Source of the DNA: Hirschia sp964351655
GTDB lineage: Bacteria; Pseudomonadota; Alphaproteobacteria; Caulobacterales; Hyphomonadaceae
Direction: 5' to 3'
Length of the DNA: 12,585 bases
Assembly (NCBI GenBank): GCA_964351655.1
Contig: CAYGPD010000061.1
Coordinates: 1-12,585, forward strand
Positions within the stretch are counted from its first letter, which is position 1; each line of letters opens with the position of its first letter. Below are positions 7,605-12,585 of this stretch, one piece after another. The position numbers were made by a program, and so were the translations under genes. Under the pieces are notes generated by a model. It saw nothing but the letters and a program-made list of their open reading frames with translations. It had not been told where the DNA came from and did not search any database.

Positions 7605-8486
7605 TTAACGTTCGATAATCTCAAACAAAGCGCCTTCAGGACTTTTCAAAATCCCGGTGCGTTTACCACAATATGGAAATTCCTTGCGCACTTGGGGAGC
7701 GCTAAACCAATGAGGCTCTAAAGCATCAAAATTTTCATATTCAAATGAACAGATCGCGACGCCGGGTACCAAAGCACCCTCATGCTTAGGGCGACTTTCA
7801 GCCTTCTCTGGATATTGGTCTAGTTCTAAAAAGTCAGCTCTATCTGCCCTTACCACCGATATTGCATGCTTAGTCGTAATGTCTAATCCAAAAGCTTTTG
7901 AAATCATGGTATATTGAATCGAAACTGGGTTTGAAACCGAAAAGTCAAACACGTTTTTCATCCATGCAATTTGCGCTTCTAGCGCTTTACATGCCAACAC
8001 CAATATAAATGGCCGATCAATAAATGATTTTGGAACTGGCAAACCTTCGATGGGTTCCGGAGAACTAAATTCAGTTAGGTATAATATTTCCTTGTCAGGT
8101 CCCTTGACCTGCATCGGTTTCACACCTGGAAACCCATCTAGTTCACGTGGTTCACCAATCACTTCAAAAGGTGATTGCTTCATGCGCGCATGAACTGCTG
8201 CTACATCCTGTACACAAATCTCTGTGGCAGCCCATCCATATGTCCGAATAGGCTCATAATTTGATACAGGTAGGCCTTCTATAAGACGAATATAAACCTC
8301 TTCACCAGAAGAAGGTTGTAATACAGAATATGAAGCACCAACAGTTTTGGGTGCATCCCAACGATTAGCCAACTCGGCTTCAATCACTCCTGCTTCAACG
8401 ACACTATAATCCAACCACTTTTCGTATAATTGAGTCGATAGAGTCACATTTTCGACTATTATAGTTGAGCATTTTAACAGGGTCAT
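7605..8486 (-). CDS. VOC-superfamily protein with two glyoxalase/dioxygenase-like modules
   Basis: Predicted cytoplasmic protein of 293 residues built from two vicinal-oxygen-chelate halves. The first runs from STIIVENVTLSTQLYEKWL to KEILYLTEF. The second runs from RPFILVLACKALEAQIAWMKNVF to EGALFEIIER. Each half ends with the usual beta strand carrying a Glu. The His that normally opens each module in metal-dependent members (as in the I-D-H-V pattern) is not visible: the first strand reads STIIVEN and the second PFILVLAC. Extradiol dioxygenase activity is therefore doubtful, and a binding, isomerase or hydrolase-like role is as likely. I place the start at the ATG at 8486, where the fold begins and an AGAAAG lies just upstream. 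A longer in-frame start at 8528 lacks a ribosome binding site. It heads the likely operon VOC-DUF-reductase and is preceded by dense inverted repeats at 8561-8611. Confidence 0.8.
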   Translation of the reverse strand: MTLLKCSTIIVENVTLSTQLYEKWLDYSVVEAGVIEAELANRWDAPKTVGASYSVLQPSSGEEVYIRLIEGLPVSNYEPIRTYGWAATEICVQDVAAVHARMKQSPFEVIGEPRELDGFPGVKPMQVKGPDKEILYLTEFSSPEPIEGLPVPKSFIDRPFILVLACKALEAQIAWMKNVFDFSVSNPVSIQYTMISKAFGLDITTKHAISVVRADRADFLELDQYPEKAESRPKHEGALVPGVAICSFEYENFDALEPHWFSAPQVRKEFPYCGKRTGILKSPEGALFEIIER

Positions 8487-8560
8487 AGAGGCGCTTTCTG
8501 AATAGCATTTTGTAGCTCTAAAAGCCATTTAGGCTGACAGCTAGACCTTGGTACAAAACA

Positions 8561-8611
8561 TGGCATATTAAACTATATCAAATGATATATCTAATTTAAA
8601 ATGATATGCCA
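8561..8611. promoter_or_regulatory. Nested palindromes upstream of the VOC operon, probable operator/promoter
   Basis: TGGCATATTA at 8561-8570 is matched by TGATATGCCA at 8602-8611, a 10-bp inverted repeat with one mismatch. Inside it, TATATCA-AA-TGATATA at 8574-8589 is a perfect 7-bp dyad with a different centre, and AATGATAT occurs twice, near 8581 and near 8600. The block is very AT-rich and begins 75 bases upstream of the chosen VOC start. On the - strand TTGGCA, 17 bases, then TATATC could serve as -35 and -10 boxes lying within the repeats. This arrangement suits a dimeric repressor or activator, but no regulator gene is adjacent on this side. Confidence 0.5.
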
Positions 8612-8729
8612 ATACCAATTAGAACATACTTCAATTCTATTTGAACCTTTCGCCCATAGTACGTAATCTCTCAAATATGCAACTTTAGGCCTCTCATCAT
8701 GTTTCGAAAGCTTAAACTAGTACAAGAGA

Positions 8730-9581
8730 CTAATGGATATGCTCTTTGGGTGATGAAGTAACCTCACCCTTAATCATGTATATGTCATCATATCGCACAC
8801 CGCCATTGCCATATGGATCGTGCTTAGGGCCAGTGTTGCTGATTGTCATGAAATGCAGCAATGGCTGTGTGCGTGCTATTCTAAACTTAGCGCCAGAATA
8901 TACTTGCGTAATTTCATCAAACTCTCCCCCACGCATATACACTGAGTAGGTTTGTCCACCGTCACTTTTAGGTCTATTGTCTACGACATACCATATTTCA
9001 TACCACTGGCCGGCTACCAATGGTTTAGCAGTTTCGCCAGATAGCGGATTGAGAACTTTGCTGTATTGCTTGTCCCCTTTAAGCACCATCAAACTTCCAT
9101 CATTTTTGGATCCATCTGATTCAACTTTATCCGTAATACGTATCATCGGTTCAAACGCATCATAATTATGGGTCGCTATTTCCTCGCCAGTCAAATTACT
9201 CAAACCAAATGAATGATTATTGGGAAACGCCTCCACATTTATACGAGTGTAGAAGGTGTATATATCTCCCACTTCCACGTGATATGGTAATGGGTAAAAG
9301 CCTACCGCTTTACGATTGCCGACGATGCCATCCGCAGCTGGCTTTCTTAGTAAAAAGTAATTTGTACCGTCTTCTGAAATAACGTCGTGTATTTGCGGGT
9401 TTTCCAAGAAAGGGTCTGTTTCATTTTGGAGATCCAGATGCACCCAATCTTCTGACAAAAAACCACTCTCAAAATCGTCAATCAAAATCCATTCTTGCGA
9501 CTCAAAGTGCTTTTCAACAGAACAGGAAGCTATCCCCAAGCCGCCTAAAATCGCGATCAGAAAAAAACGTATATTTCTCAT
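8730..9581 (-). CDS. Secreted lipoprotein, probable beta-sandwich (lectin/glucanase-like) domain
   Basis: A protein of 283 residues with a clear lipoprotein signal: Arg residues at 2 and 5, a hydrophobic core at 6-17, and the lipobox I-A-S-C with the acylated Cys at 20. Ser at position +2 favours the outer membrane. The mature part opens with DDFESGFLSEDW and closes with GVRYDDIYMIKGEV, a strand pattern common in concanavalin-A-like or jelly-roll carbohydrate-binding domains and some polysaccharide-degrading enzymes. GQWYEIWYVVDNRP in the middle fits a sandwich strand. I see no catalytic motif I can name, so binding is as likely as catalysis. It is on its own, with a gap of about 240 bases to the VOC gene, and has only a weak ribosome binding site. 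Its presence near the polysaccharide locus may be coincidence. Confidence 0.75.
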   Translation of the reverse strand: MRNIRFFLIAILGGLGIASCSVEKHFESQEWILIDDFESGFLSEDWVHLDLQNETDPFLENPQIHDVISEDGTNYFLLRKPAADGIVGNRKAVGFYPLPYHVEVGDIYTFYTRINVEAFPNNHSFGLSNLTGEEIATHNYDAFEPMIRITDKVESDGSKNDGSLMVLKGDKQYSKVLNPLSGETAKPLVAGQWYEIWYVVDNRPKSDGGQTYSVYMRGGEFDEITQVYSGAKFRIARTQPLLHFMTISNTGPKHDPYGNGGVRYDDIYMIKGEVTSSPKEHIH

Positions 9582-9935
9582 TTTCTGCTACTTTCGATAT
9601 CTGATTTTGAACTTGGAAAACATTGATGTCTTGCCTAAACAAAATATACATTCAGTACTTTTCCAATGGATATTCGTTTTATTTAAAACGTCCAAACACA
9701 AAACAATTAGCATATGCTGCTGACAAGCGTCATTATCACTACTCACATGAAGCTAACAGATATCAGACAGCCCCAAGCAATGCATCACATACGTCCCAAG
9801 CCAATAGCTAAGCACAACCTGACACAAACCTTAGTATAAGCATGACGGTATCATTATATTTTAGAAGGCCCACATGGCCGTCTGCTTTATAGCGATTGTA
9901 ATAATTTAACACTAGCATTCAATGTCTGTTTCGAG

Positions 9936-9957
9936 ATGAAAGAGCAAACTCTTTCAT
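9936..9957. repeat. Perfect 9-bp inverted repeat at the composition change
   Basis: ATGAAAGAG at 9936-9944 and CTCTTTCAT at 9949-9957 are exact reverse complements around a CAAA loop. The site lies where AT-rich DNA gives way to GC-richer DNA. It could be a transcription terminator stem without a T-run, a protein-binding dyad, or part of a lost mobile-element end. Nothing in the sequence decides between these. Confidence 0.4.
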
Positions 9958-10260
9958 TCCGCCGGGATCGCAAAGTACCGACTTGCTATAGGGCGCGACG
10001 AGCGCTCCTTAGACGTTTTTCAGGATTCTGCGAGCGACCACTCCAAGGATCAGTCACAATTGTCCCCCCCAACCTTACAGGTTTTGTTTTGAAGTTCTGT
10101 CTGGACAACCCGATGAATTTACCAGCTCGCGCTCTAGGGGCCAGAAACAACCATTTATGATACTGGCTTGTGATGAGGGGCTTTTGTATAACATGCTGTT
10201 CTTTAGATTCCTGCTAAGGATCACATGACTTGAGCGCATAAGCCCCGCGACGTGACAGAA

Positions 10261-10289
10261 ACTGGGGATACGAGCAAGGGTTCCTCAGT
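10261..10289 (-). terminator. Candidate terminator after the NmrA-like gene
   Basis: Nine bases beyond the NmrA-like stop codon, ACTGGGGA (10261-10268) and TCCTCAGT (10282-10289) can form an 8-bp stem with one G-U pair and a 13-base loop. Reading on the - strand, the stem is followed by a short T-rich stretch (TTTCTG). It is rather long-looped and the T-run is short, so it is a moderate candidate for an intrinsic terminator. Confidence 0.4.
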
Positions 10290-10297
10290 GCTCATCA

Positions 10298-11176
10298 TTA
10301 CGCCTGAATGGAATGCAGAAGCTCGGTCTCGCACCAGTTCCGGAACGTCGTCGGCGTCGCGGAGCGATCCTCAGGGCACGCCGCGTTGTCCATCCCCTCG
10401 TTCTTTGCGGTCATCATCTCAACATAGCCTTGCGCCATGCCCTCCGTCGCCCCCATGCCGACCATCATGCCGCCGAAATCTTCCACTGATATCTCGTGGA
10501 AGGCGATCTCACGGCCGAGCACGTCAGACAGAATTGTCGCCATCTCTTCGAAGCTCATGTCCTCCGGTCCGCAAAGCGCAAGTTCCGAGACGCTGTCCCA
10601 GTCTTGTTCGGTCAGCAACCTAGCGGCGATCGAAGCGACATCCGCCTTCGCGACATGCGGTAATTTCAGATCGCCCGGCGTTGGCTGGTAAAATGCGCCC
10701 TGCTCGCGGATCGGACCGATTTGACGTGCGATATTATCCATGAGTGAGGCACAGGCGAGCGAGCGATAGGCTACGCCTGTAGCCGCGATCATGTCGTCCA
10801 TTGCAATGCTTGCGGCGGCGAGACCTGCGGGCTTGGGCCATCCTCGCCCGAGGGCCGAAATCCCAACAACATGGCTCACGGACGAACCGGGCAGCGCAGT
10901 GCAAAACGCACGGGAAAAGTCGACATAGGCGTCCTCTGGATTTTTCGCGAGGGGTGATCCCGGTGGCAGCCAGAACACTGCCGAGACTCCATCCAGCGCC
11001 TTAGCGATCGCGCCACCGTCAACATGGGAGCTTTCGACGATATCAATGCGGCTTCGCGTATCCGCATCGAGTTTTGACGCATCGCGCAAGATGACACGGA
11101 CCTTTTCCCCTGCTTCCAGAACGTTCGACAGAACGCGGGCACCAATATCGCCCGCGGGGGTGGTAATCAGAATCAT
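10298..11176 (-). CDS. NmrA-like NAD(P)-binding protein (atypical short-chain dehydrogenase fold)
   Basis: A protein of 292 residues with an N-terminal Rossmann fold: MILITTPAGDIGARV carries the modified T-P-x-G-x-I-G dinucleotide motif of the NmrA / quinone-oxidoreductase-2-like (YtfG-like) branch. The strand after it ends in VRVILRD, where the Arg favours NADP(H). ALDGVSAVFWLPPGSP and HVVGISALG are the next core strands, and the catalytic Tyr-x-x-x-Lys of classical dehydrogenases is absent. PHVAKADVASIAARLLTE matches the late family segment. It may be a redox sensor or an oxidoreductase for quinones or similar compounds. The start is well supported by AAGGAAA six to eight bases before the ATG. 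It diverges from an AraC-family gene across about 100 bases, the usual layout for a target and its regulator. GC is far higher than in the genes to the left. Confidence 0.85.
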   Translation of the reverse strand: MILITTPAGDIGARVLSNVLEAGEKVRVILRDASKLDADTRSRIDIVESSHVDGGAIAKALDGVSAVFWLPPGSPLAKNPEDAYVDFSRAFCTALPGSSVSHVVGISALGRGWPKPAGLAAASIAMDDMIAATGVAYRSLACASLMDNIARQIGPIREQGAFYQPTPGDLKLPHVAKADVASIAARLLTEQDWDSVSELALCGPEDMSFEEMATILSDVLGREIAFHEISVEDFGGMMVGMGATEGMAQGYVEMMTAKNEGMDNAACPEDRSATPTTFRNWCETELLHSIQA

Positions 11177-11207
11177 GATATTTCCTTATTTATTTGATAC
11201 TCTTGTA

Positions 11208-11237
11208 TTGACTCAAGCCGTGCGGACTTTCTATGCG
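11208..11237 (+). promoter_or_regulatory. Candidate promoter for the AraC-family gene
   Basis: TTGACT at 11208-11213 and TATGCG at 11232-11237, 18 bases apart, form a possible sigma-70-type promoter directed toward the AraC-family gene. The left arm of the 11221-11249 dyad lies between the two boxes. On the opposite strand the same area offers TTGAGT, 17 bases, then ATAAAT directed toward the NmrA-like gene, so the two promoters may overlap back to back. Confidence 0.35.
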
Positions 11238-11249
11238 TACAAGTCCGCA
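11221..11249. promoter_or_regulatory. Perfect 9-bp dyad followed by T-run in the AraC leader
   Basis: TGCGGACTT at 11221-11229 and AAGTCCGCA at 11241-11249 are exact reverse complements with an 11-base spacer, followed immediately by TTTTTA. As DNA it could be the binding site of the adjacent AraC-family protein, positioned to control both divergent promoters. As RNA it would form a terminator-like hairpin in the AraC leader, which could attenuate expression. It overlaps the first possible start codon of the AraC gene, which argues for the later start at 11275. Confidence 0.55.
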
Positions 11250-11274
11250 TTTTTATCGCTATCGTCCGGATACC

Positions 11275-12219
11275 ATGGATTCACTGTCCGAAATCGTCGC
11301 TCTTCTTCAGCCTCACGACTGCGTCGCTGCCGGGATCGATGCGGCGGGCGATTGGTCCATCCAGTTCGAGCGCCATGTCGGGCTGAAGTGCAACTCTGTC
11401 ATAAAAGGTGGGTGCTGGATAACCGTGCACGGAGGTAAGCCGGTGTGGCTGGATACCAGAGATTGCGCGATCCTGCCACATGGCTTGCCGTTCGTTTTAT
11501 CAGCACGTGCCGTTAGCCGCGGGACCGATGCCAATGAAATATATGCACCCGTCGCACATGGCGGCACGGCCCGCTATGGCGGCACGGCCCGCTATGGCGG
11601 CGGCGGAGAGTTTTTCATGGCCGGAAGCCGTTTCCTGCTCTCGGGGCCAGCCGCCGAGCTGCTTCTTCCGTCCCTGCCTCCAATTGTGGTCGTCAAGGGG
11701 GGCGAAAAGGGAGAGGTACTCGCGTGGGCACTGAACCGTATCGCGCACGAGTTGCGCGTGCCGGAACCGGGCAGCGCACTAACCATCGCACATTTGGCCC
11801 ACCTCATTCTTGTGCAGGCGCTTCGCACGTTTCTCGCCCAGAAAGATCGCGGCGTCTCCGGTTGGGTTGCCGCACTTTCAGACCCCAACATTTCACGTGC
11901 AGTTACTGCCATCCATGCCGAGCCTGCGCAATCCTGGACGGTGGCCGGTCTGGCCGCGGAAGCTGGGCTATCTCGAACAATATTCGCCGAACGCTTCCGG
12001 CAAATCACCGGGCAAACTCCGTTCGAATACCTGATCAAGTGGCGTATGTTGCTGGCCATGGACCGGCTCTTGGTGCCAAACGCCGCTTTGGCGAGTATTG
12101 CATCGGAAGTTGGCTACAGTTCGGAAAGTGCTTTTGCGGCTGCGTTCAAACGCGAGACTGGTCATTCCCCAAGGCGTTTTGTACTCCAGGCGCGAAGCGG
12201 AACCTTTGCTCGACCATGA
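11275..12219 (+). CDS. AraC-family transcriptional regulator with cupin-type sensor domain
   Basis: Predicted DNA-binding activator of 314 residues. The N-terminal half is a cupin-like sensor of the Cupin_6 kind (MDSLSEIVALLQ, then AAGDWSIQFERH, GGCWITV and DCAILPHGLPF). The C-terminal 100 residues carry two helix-turn-helix units: WTVAGLAAEAGLSRTIFAERF from about residue 220, and IASEVGYSSESAFAAAFKRETG from about residue 272, ending in the usual SPRRF. I chose the ATG at 11275 because related proteins begin with the MD-x-LS-E pattern and because the alternative start at 11233 lies inside a perfect dyad. An exact in-frame 18-bp duplication gives GGTARYGGTARY at the link between the sensor strands. 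The stop lies at or just inside the LysR remnant on the other strand. It probably controls the divergent NmrA-like gene; its effector is unknown. Confidence 0.88.
   Translation: MDSLSEIVALLQPHDCVAAGIDAAGDWSIQFERHVGLKCNSVIKGGCWITVHGGKPVWLDTRDCAILPHGLPFVLSARAVSRGTDANEIYAPVAHGGTARYGGTARYGGGGEFFMAGSRFLLSGPAAELLLPSLPPIVVVKGGEKGEVLAWALNRIAHELRVPEPGSALTIAHLAHLILVQALRTFLAQKDRGVSGWVAALSDPNISRAVTAIHAEPAQSWTVAGLAAEAGLSRTIFAERFRQITGQTPFEYLIKWRMLLAMDRLLVPNAALASIASEVGYSSESAFAAAFKRETGHSPRRFVLQARSGTFARP
11560..11595 (+). repeat. Exact 18-bp tandem duplication inside the AraC gene
   Basis: The 18-base unit GGCGGCACGGCCCGCTAT occurs twice in direct succession (11560-11577 and 11578-11595) and is followed by more GGC repeats. 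It is in frame and adds six residues (GGTARY) to a glycine-rich loop of the sensor domain. Perfect identity implies a recent slippage event. Confidence 0.95.
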
Positions 12220-12585
12220 CATCGAAGGGCTTGCCGTCCTACTCGAATTCCCATCGCCACGGGGCTGTGTCGGGACCGGGCCGCCACCCGATGCAGCGGT
12301 GATCCAGAAGATCCTTCGGATACTACCGTGCACCATGTTCCGCAAGATAGCCCCGCCACTTCCGATTGCAGCCCTCTGACAGGCACGGCGATCGTGTCCT
12401 GCTCGATCACTTCGCTAAGGCGAATACCTGCGTTGTAGCCATGCGCGACGGCATCCAACTCGTCGTCACAGTGACGTCCAATGACACGTCATTGAGCCTC
12501 AAGCACAATCACATGGTCAACAACTTCGCAAACTGGATTTATACTAGACCTAGTACAACGCGCACGCCATGAAGCCAAAATGCTT
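12209..12585 (-). pseudogene. Decayed LysR-family regulator, substrate-binding domain (partial)
   Basis: Read on the - strand and joined across frames, this region shows a LysR substrate-binding domain in family order. NDVSLDVTV (near 12495-12467) is followed in another frame by DDEL-DAVAHGYNAGIRLSEV and IEQDTIAVPV. Then, back in the first frame, come GYLAEHGAR-stop-YPKDLLDHRCIGW, RPGPDTAPWRWEFE-stop and DGKPFDVMVE. Stops lie at 12323-12325 and 12239-12241. There are at least two frameshifts, and several residues are missing after IAVPV. The homology ends abruptly near 12209, in the last codons of the AraC gene, so the LysR 3' end is gone. Beyond about 12500 the match fades; the DNA-binding half would lie outside the window if it still exists. 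The gene cannot make a working regulator. Confidence 0.82.
12542..12555. promoter_or_regulatory. Short perfect palindrome near the right edge
   Basis: TACTAG-AC-CTAGTA is a perfect 6-bp dyad with a 2-base centre. Its TAGACC half resembles operators bound by some TetR-family repressors of the NemR kind. An ATG at 12569 follows on the + strand and opens a frame (MKPKC) that runs off the edge without enough sequence to judge. It lies where the LysR homology has faded, so it may belong to the next gene. Evidence is slight. Confidence 0.3.

Larger units (their letters stand above)
9582..10297. other. Intergenic stretch with no convincing gene; base composition changes here
   Basis: About 715 bases separate the lipoprotein gene from the NmrA-like gene. 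Up to about 9950 the DNA is AT-rich like the left side; after that GC rises, reaching about 60% beyond 10300. Short open frames at 9623-9811 (+, 62 codons) and 9936-10160 (+, 74 codons) lack ribosome binding sites and recognisable domains, and I do not call them genes. The stretch holds a perfect 9-bp hairpin at 9936-9957, a GC-rich short hairpin at 9991-10007, a run of seven C ending near 10070, and distant inverted GGGGCTT/AAGCCCC copies at 10177-10183 and 10240-10246. It may contain decayed mobile-element or gene debris, but I cannot identify any. Confidence 0.5.

Noticed and set aside
8487..8528. Longer N-terminus for the VOC protein
   Set aside because: The 14 extra residues precede the fold, and the ATG at 8528 has no ribosome binding site; the ATG at 8486 fits better.
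9623..9811. Open frame of 62 codons on the + strand
   Set aside because: No ribosome binding site, no hydrophobic or domain pattern, and a composition like intergenic DNA.
9991..10020. Short GC-rich hairpin followed by five T, as a terminator or tRNA part
   Set aside because: Only a 6-bp stem with a G-U pair, with the T-run 8 bases away. No gene upstream needs it, and no cloverleaf can be drawn around it.
9936..10160. Open frame of 74 codons on the + strand
   Set aside because: Its start codon lies in a hairpin, it lacks a ribosome binding site, and neither strand gives a recognisable domain or transposase-like motif.
10177..10246. Inverted GGGGCTT / AAGCCCC copies, considered as mobile-element ends
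   Set aside because: Only 7 bp with a 56-base interior; too short to exceed chance, and no target-site duplication is visible.
11724..12302. Long open frame of 192 codons on the + strand overlapping the AraC gene
   Set aside because: It is an out-of-frame shadow of the GC-rich AraC gene; the composition is Arg-rich with no domain, and the AraC frame is clearly the real one.
12162..12458. Open frame of 98 codons on the - strand taken as an intact small protein
   Set aside because: Only its first part is LysR-like; the rest is out of frame with the LysR domain, so it is a fragment of the pseudogene rather than a gene.
1..12585. CRISPR array, toxin-antitoxin pair, phage-defence module or retron
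   Set aside because: I looked for regularly spaced repeats, small paired genes and reverse-transcriptase or nuclease motifs and saw none.

Overview
The window looks like chromosomal DNA of a Gram-negative proteobacterium. An outer-membrane-type lipoprotein, Wzx-type polysaccharide flippases and an aerobic NAD(P)H-dependent reductase support this. An alphaproteobacterium is my best guess from the style of the catabolic genes and the AraC protein, but nothing here proves it. I see no tRNA, rRNA or CRISPR array, and no intact transposase or integrase.

Layout. (1) Bases 1-5497, + strand, AT-rich: the end of an unidentified gene, then four closely spaced genes ordered flippase - glycosyltransferase - glycosyltransferase - flippase. 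This is part of a surface polysaccharide (EPS, capsule or O-antigen) locus whose remaining genes lie upstream of the window. (2) Bases 5515-8486, - strand: a likely operon transcribed as VOC-fold protein, then a DUF3108-like protein of unknown function, then a ferredoxin reductase of the CamA/BphA4/ThcD type. It resembles the accessory part of an aromatic, terpenoid or steroid catabolic cluster, but no oxygenase or ferredoxin is present. A dense set of AT-rich inverted repeats sits just upstream of the VOC gene and is the best operator candidate in this half. (3) Bases 8730-9581, - strand: a secreted lipoprotein that looks like a beta-sandwich carbohydrate-binding protein. (4) Bases 9582-10297: about 715 bases with no convincing gene. 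(5) Bases 10298-12219, clearly GC-rich (about 60% against about 42-45% to the left): an NmrA-like NAD(P)-binding protein and a divergent AraC-family activator sharing a short regulatory region. (6) Bases 12209-12585, - strand: the decayed remains of a LysR-family regulator, broken by two stops and at least two frameshifts.

How the genes fit together. The two glycosyltransferases probably add sugars to a lipid-linked oligosaccharide at the cytoplasmic face, and one or both flippases move it across the inner membrane. The reductase would pass electrons from NADH to a ferredoxin serving an oxygenase encoded elsewhere. The AraC protein probably controls the divergent NmrA-like gene. The change in base composition near 9950-10300, together with the dead LysR gene beside the AraC gene, suggests that the right end is a separately acquired and rearranged accessory segment.

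I did not find convincing evidence of a wholly new biological system. The points most worth checking are the composition boundary, the LysR ruin, the operator-like dyads at 8561-8611 and 11221-11249, the C8 tract in the second flippase, and the exact 18-bp duplication in the AraC gene.
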